Shown here: one piece after another, positions 1 to 4,548 of the stretch
Position numbering within the stretch: the stretch's first letter is position 1
Layout of the letters: every line of letters begins with the position of its first letter
Program-made: the position numbers and the translations under genes
NCBI GenBank assembly: GCA_937860285.1
Contig: CALMBS010000064.1
Location: forward strand, 1 to 5,498
DNA: 5,498 bases
Direction: 5' to 3'
DNA from: an uncultured Chloroflexota bacterium
Lineage (GTDB): Bacteria; Chloroflexota; Dehalococcoidia; UBA2247; RBG-13-53-26
The notes under the pieces: generated by a model
Seen by the model: the letters and a program-made list of their open reading frames with translations, nothing else
Databases searched by the model: none
Told to the model about the DNA's origin: nothing

Positions 1-111
1 CCTGGCTGCCCTGGCAACAAAGCTGGAGGCGGCCGTCGGGCTGTCCCGGCGGATGTAAGCTATCGCCTCCAGAAACTGGAGACGGGCAGAGGGGGTGAAG
101 AGTATCTTCAA
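1..111 (-). CDS. RelE/ParE-type toxin, N-terminal fragment (runs off the window)
   Basis: Reading leftwards from a TTG at 111-109 there are 37 open codons to the window edge, beginning MKILFTPSARLQFLEAIAYI and continuing with RRDSPTAASSFVARAAR. This is the typical start of a RelE/ParE-superfamily toxin: a first beta strand ending in FTPSA, then a long amphipathic helix with a YIRRDSP turn and a second helix. Members either cleave mRNA at the ribosome (RelE) or poison gyrase (ParE); the fragment cannot tell which, because the catalytic C-terminal half is missing. The TTG overlaps the antitoxin stop by four bases (TTGA), which suggests translational coupling. A GAGGGA lies nine bases upstream, inside the antitoxin gene. 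No ATG or GTG fits the frame better. Family assignment rests on pattern recognition plus the adjacent Phd/YefM gene. Whether the full toxin is intact is unknown. Confidence 0.78.
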   Translation of the reverse strand, partial: MKILFTPSARLQFLEAIAYIRRDSPTAASSFVARAAR

Positions 112-389
112 GCCTCGGGTTCCCTCAACAGCCTGTTGGCTTCCCGGAGCACGTCCTTCAGGTCGTGGCCGGCGCCCTTCTCGATCTCCTTTTCGCCCAG
201 GGCGAGCAGTCGCAGCATTTCGCGCTCGTGCTGCGACCGTTCGAAGTACTCCATGCTCACCACAACGGCAGCCGCCCGGCCGCGCTGGGTGATGAAGACC
301 GGCTCTCGTGATGATGATACCTGCCTGACGACGTCGCTGGCGTTCTGCCTGAGGTCCGAAATGGGTATGATCTTCGGCGCTTTGGGCAT
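108..389 (-). CDS. Phd/YefM-family antitoxin
   Basis: This 93-residue protein is the DNA-binding antitoxin of a type II toxin-antitoxin pair. Residues 8-50 carry the Phd/YefM fold signature: IPISDLRQNASDVVRQV, then EPVFITQRGRAAAVVVS and MEYFE. This domain dimerises and binds the operator. Residues 51-93 are charged and helical (RSQHEREMLRLLALGEKEIE onward) and correspond to the flexible tail that in this family wraps and neutralises the toxin. The ATG at 389-387 is chosen because a perfect AGGAGGT sits seven bases upstream. An in-frame ATG at 449 would place the operator and promoter inside the gene and would add a non-family leader. The gene ends in TGA overlapping the toxin TTG. Autorepression through the inverted repeats at 416-441 is likely. 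The family is clear; the exact subfamily (YefM, Phd or RelB-like partner) is not. Confidence 0.9.
   Translation of the reverse strand: MPKAPKIIPISDLRQNASDVVRQVSSSREPVFITQRGRAAAVVVSMEYFERSQHEREMLRLLALGEKEIEKGAGHDLKDVLREANRLLREPEA
121..126 (-). promoter_or_regulatory. Ribosome binding site for the toxin TTG start
   Basis: On the minus strand this reads GAGGGA, nine bases before the TTG at 111-109 and within the last codons of the antitoxin gene. It supports the TTG start, since the fragment has no ATG near its N-terminus. Confidence 0.45.
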
Positions 390-396
390 TGGTTGT

Positions 397-403
397 ACCT
401 CCT
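397..403 (-). promoter_or_regulatory. Strong ribosome binding site fixing the antitoxin start
   Basis: The minus strand reads AGGAGGT, fully complementary to the 16S rRNA tail, seven bases before the ATG at 389-387. It is the main reason for preferring the 93-codon antitoxin over the longer frame opening at 449. A strong site fits the need for antitoxin excess over toxin. Confidence 0.85.
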
Positions 404-415
404 GTGATGCAACTG

Positions 416-441
416 AGTGTACTACCAAGTGGTACACTTGG
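416..441. promoter_or_regulatory. Two interlocking inverted repeats: likely antitoxin operator
   Basis: Two perfect 7-base inverted repeats overlap here. The first has arms AGTGTAC at 416-422 and GTACACT at 432-438 with a 9-base spacer. The second has arms CCAAGTG at 425-431 and CACTTGG at 435-441 with a 3-base spacer. An AGTG(G)TAC element also recurs on the plus strand at 416 and 428, about one helical turn apart. YefM-YoeB of E. coli is known to bind palindromes built on a TGTACA core, and the GTGTAC/GTACAC arms resemble this. The sites cover the -10 box and the spacer of the antitoxin promoter, so bound antitoxin or antitoxin-toxin complex would block RNA polymerase. The repeats are directly seen; the operator role is inference. 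Confidence 0.75.
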
Positions 442-444
442 CAA
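416..444 (-). promoter_or_regulatory. Sigma70-type promoter of the toxin-antitoxin module
   Basis: On the minus strand a -35 box TTGCCA (444-439, five of six matches) is followed after 17 bases by a -10 box TACACT (421-416, four of six matches). Transcription would begin near 409 and leave a leader of about 20 bases containing the AGGAGGT. The -10 box and the whole spacer coincide with the inverted repeats, which fits autoregulation. The -10 is imperfect, so confidence is moderate. Confidence 0.6.
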
Positions 445-489
445 TACATGGGGTCTGGTTGAGCGATCGCCCGTGGTGGGATTGATGGC

Positions 490-954
490 CTACCGGACGG
501 CTAGAAGGGCCACCTCGCAGGTGACAGTGATGTCGATCCCCTCTTCGCCGTAGCACAGGTCGGGAGGGATGGTCAGCATCCGCTTGCCCCCGACCCTCAT
601 CCCCACCACTCCCTGGTCCAGGCCTTCGATCACCTGGTGCTCACCCACCGTGAACACCTCGGGCAGGCCCATGGCCGTTGTTTTGAGCTGCGTCCCGTTC
701 TCGGACCAGACGGTGTAGTCCACGCTGATGGCGCTGCCCTTGACCGCCTCCGCCCCTGTGCCGATCTCAAGGTCCTCGATACCCAATCCGGGGGGACTCT
801 CCTTGTCCACGGCGCGGTACACCAGGACGCCGATAACGGCTGCGACAGCCAGAAGGACCGCCAGCCCGCCAAAGAAGATGAACCGGCCCCTCTTCTCGTA
901 TTTCCGGGATTCCCTCTCGGCGCGCTTGCGCGCCCGGTCAGCCTTCTCGGTCAT
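490..954 (-). CDS. Membrane-anchored FKBP-fold protein with degenerate active site
   Basis: This 154-residue protein is a diverged paralogue of the FKBP gene just upstream. An Arg/Lys-rich cytoplasmic leader (residues 1-25) precedes a membrane helix at about 26-47 with no cleavage site, so the FKBP domain (about 57-154) should lie outside the membrane. By alignment with human FKBP12, Tyr80 (Y26), Val108-Ile109 (V55-I56) and Tyr135 (Y82) remain. Phe36-Asp37 has become Leu90-Lys91, Trp59 is Leu112, and Phe99 is Cys146. The loop between Tyr135 and the last strand is shortened. Isomerase activity is therefore doubtful, and a chaperone or binding role is more likely. The only cysteines, Cys134 and Cys146, both map to pocket positions. 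The ATG follows the upstream stop by six bases, and its GAGGA overlaps that stop, so translation is probably coupled. The fold is certain; the function is unknown. Confidence 0.88.
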   Translation of the reverse strand: MTEKADRARKRAERESRKYEKRGRFIFFGGLAVLLAVAAVIGVLVYRAVDKESPPGLGIEDLEIGTGAEAVKGSAISVDYTVWSENGTQLKTTAMGLPEVFTVGEHQVIEGLDQGVVGMRVGGKRMLTIPPDLCYGEEGIDITVTCEVALLAVR

Positions 955-960
955 GGTCCT

Positions 961-1455
961 CTACTCTATGGCCATCAGTTGCACTTCGAATACCAGGGCG
1001 GCGTTCGGCGGGATGGTCCCCTGCCCCTTCGTGCCGTAGGCCAGATCGGATGGTATGGTCAGCCTACGCGTGCCGCCTGTCTTCATGCCGGCCAGGCCCT
1101 GGTCCCAGCCCTTGATCACCTTGCCCGCACCCAGGGTGAACTCAAAAGGGTTCCCCCCGGCGTTGCTGTCGAACTCGGTGTCCCCATCGTACAGCCAGCC
1201 CGTATAGTATACGGACAGGGTGTCGCCAGCCTGGGCCGCTTCACCCGTGCCCTCGACCAGGTCCTCGGTGACGAGCTCCGTGACCTCGGGTTTGCCCCCG
1301 TCATCGCGGACGGCGAGATAGACAACGACGCCGACGATCGCTGCCAGGACCAGCACGGCCGCGCCAATGCGGATGCCCCACAGCCGTCGCTGCCTCGCGC
1401 GGCGCTCGGCCTCCTGCGCGGCGCGCTTGCGGGCCAGAGCTGACTGCTTGTCCAT
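961..1455 (-). CDS. Membrane-anchored FKBP-type peptidyl-prolyl cis-trans isomerase
   Basis: FKBPs catalyse cis-trans isomerisation of Xaa-Pro bonds and help secreted or membrane proteins fold. Of the 164 residues, 1-26 are Arg-, Ala- and Lys-rich and probably a cytoplasmic helix. Residues 27-49 form one membrane span (GAAVLVLAAIVGVVVYLAV). A short linker leads to a complete FKBP domain at about 62-164, placing the enzyme on the outer face. The FKBP12 pocket is intact: Tyr84, Phe95-Asp96, Phe104, Val113-Ile114, Trp117, Tyr140 and Phe156, with the TIPPNAALVFEV strand at the end. The ATG has a GGAGG six bases upstream. It is the first gene after a likely promoter at 1510-1539 and is probably co-transcribed with the degenerate copy that follows. 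It contains no cysteine. Its client proteins are not indicated by the sequence. Confidence 0.93.
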   Translation of the reverse strand: MDKQSALARKRAAQEAERRARQRRLWGIRIGAAVLVLAAIVGVVVYLAVRDDGGKPEVTELVTEDLVEGTGEAAQAGDTLSVYYTGWLYDGDTEFDSNAGGNPFEFTLGAGKVIKGWDQGLAGMKTGGTRRLTIPSDLAYGTKGQGTIPPNAALVFEVQLMAIE

Positions 1456-1509
1456 GGTTTCCCTCCGGTGAACGGTATGTGGTCATCCGTTGCCGCGGTG
1501 ACCGAGCGA

Positions 1510-1539
1510 ATGATACGCTGGGGCCGAACGGGGAGTCAA
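1510..1539 (-). promoter_or_regulatory. Sigma70-type promoter for the two FKBP genes
   Basis: In the 91-base gap after the nickel ATPase gene, the minus strand has a -35 box TTGACT (1539-1534, five of six matches). After 18 bases comes a -10 box TATCAT (1515-1510, five of six matches). Transcription would start near 1503, giving a leader of roughly 48 bases that ends with the GGAGG of the FKBP gene. This suggests the FKBP pair can be expressed apart from the acetyl-CoA synthase genes. Two boxes this good at near-ideal spacing in G+C-rich DNA are unlikely by chance, but no transcript data back it. Confidence 0.6.
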
Positions 1540-1546
1540 ACCGCGC

Positions 1547-2302
1547 TCAGAGCCCCAGCCGGGCCACCAGCTCCGCTACCCCCAGCCGCAGCGGGGAGTC
1601 CGCGGGCAGCTCGGTGGTGGGCCGCCCGGCGATCTCCAGGCCGGCCAGGTTGGGGTCCTGGCATATGGTCAGCGGGCTGTCGAAGCCCAGCCCCTCCGCC
1701 GCCCGGGCTATCTCCGGCGGCAGGCCGTTGGGCGAGCGGTTGATGACCAGCACTATCTGCCCCACCCGAGTCCTCATCTCGCCGATGAGGCCCTTGATGG
1801 CAGCCGCGGTGCGGATGCTGCGCTGCGTGGGGTCGGAGACGATCACCAGGACGTCGATGTCCCGGGTGGTCTGGCGGCTGATGTGCTCCATGCCCGCTTC
1901 GCTGTCGATGACCACGTAGCGGTAGCCCCGGCCCAGCCTGTCGATGGACATGCGCAGCATGTTGTTGGCCGCGCAGTAGCAGCCCGGCCCCTCGGGCCGG
2001 CCGATGGCCAGCAGGTCGAAGCCCTTCGCCTCCACCAGCGCTGCCCGTATCTGGCCCTCGAGGTACTCCGGCTTGGAGATGCCGGGAGAAAGCGCTCCCG
2101 ACTGGATGTCCCGGGTCATGTCCTCACGTATCCGGCCCACGGTGCTGCCGGCCTCGATGCCCAGAGCCTGGTTGAGGTTGGTGGCCGGGTCGGCGTCGAT
2201 GGCCAGGACCACGCCCTTGAGGGAGAGGGTCTGGACCAGCAGGGCCGAGATGGAGGTCTTGCCCGTGCCGCCCTTGCCGGCGATGACGATGGTGGTGGTC
2301 AT
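1547..2302 (-). CDS. cooC: CooC/AcsF-family nickel-insertion ATPase
   Basis: This 251-residue P-loop ATPase of the SIMIBI/MinD class is expected to drive nickel insertion into carbon monoxide dehydrogenase or the acetyl-CoA synthase A-cluster. The deviant Walker A motif GKGGTGKTS (residues 9-17) has both the signature Lys10 and Lys15. DADPATNLNQALG (36-48) is the switch I region, and VVIDSEAGMEHISR (130-143) holds the Walker B Asp133. The CxC motif GPGCYCAANN gives Cys108 and Cys110, which in CooC form the nickel site across the dimer interface. Length is normal for the family and the protein should be cytoplasmic. It starts three bases after the dehydrogenase stop, with AGGA about eight bases before the ATG, so it belongs to the same transcription unit as acsC. 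Position beside acsB and acsC favours an AcsF-like role at acetyl-CoA synthase over service to a stand-alone CODH, but sequence motifs do not separate the two. Confidence 0.92.
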   Translation of the reverse strand: MTTTIVIAGKGGTGKTSISALLVQTLSLKGVVLAIDADPATNLNQALGIEAGSTVGRIREDMTRDIQSGALSPGISKPEYLEGQIRAALVEAKGFDLLAIGRPEGPGCYCAANNMLRMSIDRLGRGYRYVVIDSEAGMEHISRQTTRDIDVLVIVSDPTQRSIRTAAAIKGLIGEMRTRVGQIVLVINRSPNGLPPEIARAAEGLGFDSPLTICQDPNLAGLEIAGRPTTELPADSPLRLGVAELVARLGL

Positions 2303-2305
2303 AAG

Positions 2306-3091
2306 CTAGATCCTATTGTATATCGAATCAGGCATGGTCCGCAGGAGCCAGGCTGCGATGGCCCACCTTCGCGTGACGTACGCCCTCTTCTTCTTACGCC
2401 GGATGGCCTCGTAGATCTGGGCGGCCGCCTTCTCCGGCGGGGCCACCCAGAAGAAGCCGTCCCCCTTGGACCTGGCCCGGTCCGGGGAGGCTGGCCGCGG
2501 CCCGGCGCTGACATCATCGGCGTAGCTCTTCATCATGGCGGTGTCCACGAAACCCGGGCGTATGTCGGTCACGGTGATGGGCAGCCCTTCCTTGACCGCC
2601 TTCTTCCGAAGCCCCTCCAGGTAGTTGGATATGAAGGCCTTGGAGGCGTTGTAGGCGGGAGCCATGCCGTCACCCCTGGCGCCGGCCACCGATGAGATCC
2701 CCGCCAGGTGGCCGGACCCCTTCTGTAGGAAATGGCGCATGGCGGCATCGGCCACGGCCGCGAAGCCGGATACGTTGGTGTCGATCGTATCCTTCTCGGC
2801 CATCCAGTCCAGGGAGGGATTGACGTGCCCGGTGCCGGCGCTGATGACTATGATGTCGACCCCGTCCATGTCCGCGATCAGCTTCTCCAGGGACACAATG
2901 GCCGCCTCTGTGTCCCTGACGTCGATCACGGCGGCACAGGTCCTGGTGGGCAGCTCCCGTGACAGCTTCTCCAACAAGCTGGACCTTCTGCCGGCCACGC
3001 CTACCTCGTAGCCATGAGAAGAGAAGGCCTTCGCCAGCTCGCAGCCTATGCCTGATGTGGCGCCGACAACGATGGCCCTCTTGATGGTCAC
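2306..3091 (-). CDS. Short-chain dehydrogenase/reductase (SDR), substrate unknown
   Basis: This 261-residue protein is a classical SDR with a Rossmann fold. The dinucleotide motif GATSGIG is at residues 10-16. Arg35-Arg36 after the second strand favours NADP(H) over NAD(H). The catalytic set is Asn106, Ser134, Tyr147 and Lys151 (PAYNASKAF), with Ser134 thirteen residues before Tyr147 as usual. The family NNAG motif reads ISAG (83-86), a mild departure. A PG motif (RPGFVDT, 178-184) follows as expected. The C-terminus (about 237-261) is basic then hydrophobic (RRWAIAAWLLRTMP) and might touch the membrane. The gene lies between acsC and the nickel ATPase, 43 bases after acsC and three bases before cooC, so co-expression with the acetyl-CoA synthase genes is likely. 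No SDR is a known part of the CODH/ACS complex. The substrate cannot be read from the sequence. Confidence 0.92.
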   Translation of the reverse strand: MTIKRAIVVGATSGIGCELAKAFSSHGYEVGVAGRRSSLLEKLSRELPTRTCAAVIDVRDTEAAIVSLEKLIADMDGVDIIVISAGTGHVNPSLDWMAEKDTIDTNVSGFAAVADAAMRHFLQKGSGHLAGISSVAGARGDGMAPAYNASKAFISNYLEGLRKKAVKEGLPITVTDIRPGFVDTAMMKSYADDVSAGPRPASPDRARSKGDGFFWVAPPEKAAAQIYEAIRRKKKRAYVTRRWAIAAWLLRTMPDSIYNRI

Positions 3092-3098
3092 GAGGCTA

Positions 3099-3105
3099 CC
3101 CCCTT
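3099..3105 (-). promoter_or_regulatory. Ribosome binding site supporting the GTG start of the SDR
   Basis: The minus strand reads AAGGGGG, seven bases before GTG at 3091-3089. The GTG is immediately followed by the first Rossmann strand (TIKRAIVVGA), the right place for an SDR N-terminus, so the non-ATG start is well supported. Confidence 0.6.
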
Positions 3106-3134
3106 CGACGGCAGTCTGCAGGGACAGGACGGCC

Positions 3135-4529
3135 CTACTGCTTGAGGCCGGCGGCGAACGCCGGCAGGAAGGACGGGATGTCGCTGGCCTCTCGGGGTCC
3201 GACCACGATCTTCCAGCCCGGCAGGGCCTCCTCCAGGTCGCCCCTGATGCGGCCGGCCATGCCCGGGATCAGCACGGTCCGGGTCTTCACCTTCTCCTCG
3301 ATGCCGGACTTCCGGATGAAGGCGGCCACGCTGTCGCCGGTGAATTTGCCGGCCGCCCAGCCGGTGAGCACCCCCAGGCCCTCGGTGTCCTTGACCAGGA
3401 GGAAGGCGGGCACCTTGCTGCCTTCGACCTCCGAGGACACGATGAAGTAGGTCAGGGCCCAGTTGGCGGTGACCAGGACGGGAGCATCGGGGCCGGGCTC
3501 GCCGATCTCGTAGACCTGCTCCTTCACCGAGAGCGGCATGCGCGGGTCGGTGTAGATGTTCAGCCGCTGCGTCAGCAGGGGCAGCAGCGTGTGCCGGTCG
3601 AGATCGGAAAGGACCACGATGGAGGCATACTTGACGATGAAGGCCGCCGCCAGCAGCGCCTCCTCCATGGGGTCCCCTGTCATGAGACAGGGGAAGGCTA
3701 CCGTGGGGTAGCCCAGGTACCGGAAGCTCTGCTTGACCGCCGCCCGGCGGATGAGCGTCTGGTCCCGGATGCCGTCCATGAGACTCCGGGAGCCGGGATC
3801 GAGCACGATCTCATCCAGCTTCTCCTGTCTCAGCCTGGCGGTGAGCGGTACCAGCTCCTCGATGCTGCCCGCCCGCACACCGACGGGCGTAGGGCGCTCC
3901 CTGAGCTTCGGCAGGATGCGATCGATGTTCTCGTGGGTGACCGGGTAGAGGAGCGGCCGCCGGCCGGCGCAGGCGTCCCAGGCCGCCAGCAGGGCATCGG
4001 CGTCCTCCGAGATGAGCATGATGCCCGGAGGTCCGGCCGCGCCGGGGGCAGGGCCGGCAGAGCAGGCCTTCCGGGCCAGTGCGGCGAACTTCTCCTTGTC
4101 CCCCGAGTCGTGGCGCAGGGCCAGCAGGTTGGCTGATAGATGGACCCCCACCCTCTCGAAGTGCAATTTGTTTATCTTCCTAAACTTTTCCCCGACCGAC
4201 GATTCCGGCTCACTGTCGGAGACCAGCAGGGCCACGCCGGTGGGGTGGAGGAAGGTCTTCTCGTGGCGGTAGACCACCTCTTCATTGCCGATCTGCAGGA
4301 CTGAGGAGCCCTCGCCGGCGCCGATGGTGACCAGCCTGATGGCCGGGGCCAGCGCATCCAGCAGCTCGTCCCTGGTCTCCGGTGAGAGGTGCGGGCACTT
4401 GTCCAGGGAGGTCCCCCCGCCGGCCAGCTTCATGGCGAAGGCAAAGCAGGTGGGGAAGCCGCACTCCTTGCAGTTCTTCTTGCCCAGCTCCGGGAGCTTC
4501 TTGACGACGTCGGTGCCTTTGAGCGCCAT
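3135..4529 (-). CDS. acsC: Corrinoid iron-sulfur protein large subunit (CODH/ACS gamma)
   Basis: This subunit, also called CdhE, carries the methyl group on cobalamin from methyltetrahydrofolate to the A-cluster of acetyl-CoA synthase. It is 464 residues, close to the family norm. The N-terminal four-iron cluster motif is complete: Cys20, Cys23, Cys28 and Cys45, spaced C-x2-C-x4-C-x16-C (NCKECGFPTC at 19-28). A TIM-barrel domain follows at about 60-320 with LDPGSRSLMDGI at 243-254. The C-terminal corrinoid-binding domain spans about 330-455 and includes TANWALTYF (354-362) and GPREASDIP (444-452). The ATG has a perfect AGGAGG six bases upstream, 19 bases after the acsB stop. The protein normally works as a heterodimer with AcsD/CdhD, which is not the next gene here. 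The identity is very clear. Confidence 0.96.
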   Translation of the reverse strand: MALKGTDVVKKLPELGKKNCKECGFPTCFAFAMKLAGGGTSLDKCPHLSPETRDELLDALAPAIRLVTIGAGEGSSVLQIGNEEVVYRHEKTFLHPTGVALLVSDSEPESSVGEKFRKINKLHFERVGVHLSANLLALRHDSGDKEKFAALARKACSAGPAPGAAGPPGIMLISEDADALLAAWDACAGRRPLLYPVTHENIDRILPKLRERPTPVGVRAGSIEELVPLTARLRQEKLDEIVLDPGSRSLMDGIRDQTLIRRAAVKQSFRYLGYPTVAFPCLMTGDPMEEALLAAAFIVKYASIVVLSDLDRHTLLPLLTQRLNIYTDPRMPLSVKEQVYEIGEPGPDAPVLVTANWALTYFIVSSEVEGSKVPAFLLVKDTEGLGVLTGWAAGKFTGDSVAAFIRKSGIEEKVKTRTVLIPGMAGRIRGDLEEALPGWKIVVGPREASDIPSFLPAFAAGLKQ

Positions 4530-4548
4530 GAACAGCCTCCTGCCTGAT

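Noticed and set aside
390..449. Twenty-codon upstream extension of the antitoxin from an ATG at 449
   Set aside because: The extension contains the operator palindromes and most of the promoter, has no good ribosome binding site, and does not resemble the family N-terminus. The ATG at 389 has a perfect AGGAGGT.
463..470. GCGATCGC octamer, the same sequence as the cyanobacterial HIP1 palindrome
   Set aside because: I noticed only this one copy, and one 8-base palindrome in G+C-rich DNA is expected by chance. Nothing else suggests a cyanobacterium.
445..489. Possible terminator between the FKBP pair and the toxin-antitoxin module
   Set aside because: No stable stem followed by a T-run is visible on the minus strand. 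The only strong inverted repeats are upstream of the antitoxin and fit an operator better.
637..1443. Long plus-strand open frame (268 codons) opposite the two FKBP genes
   Set aside because: It lies antisense to two clear FKBP-domain genes, and its translation has no recognisable domain and a composition typical of high-G+C shadow frames.
1496..1504. Short palindrome CGGTGACCG near the predicted start of the FKBP transcript
   Set aside because: Arms of four bases are too short to call an operator, and no nearby regulator or repeat supports it.
3048..4136. Long plus-strand open frame (362 codons) opposite acsC
   Set aside because: It is antisense to an unmistakable corrinoid iron-sulfur protein gene. 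The product is a low-information Gly/Arg/Asp-rich shadow without motifs.
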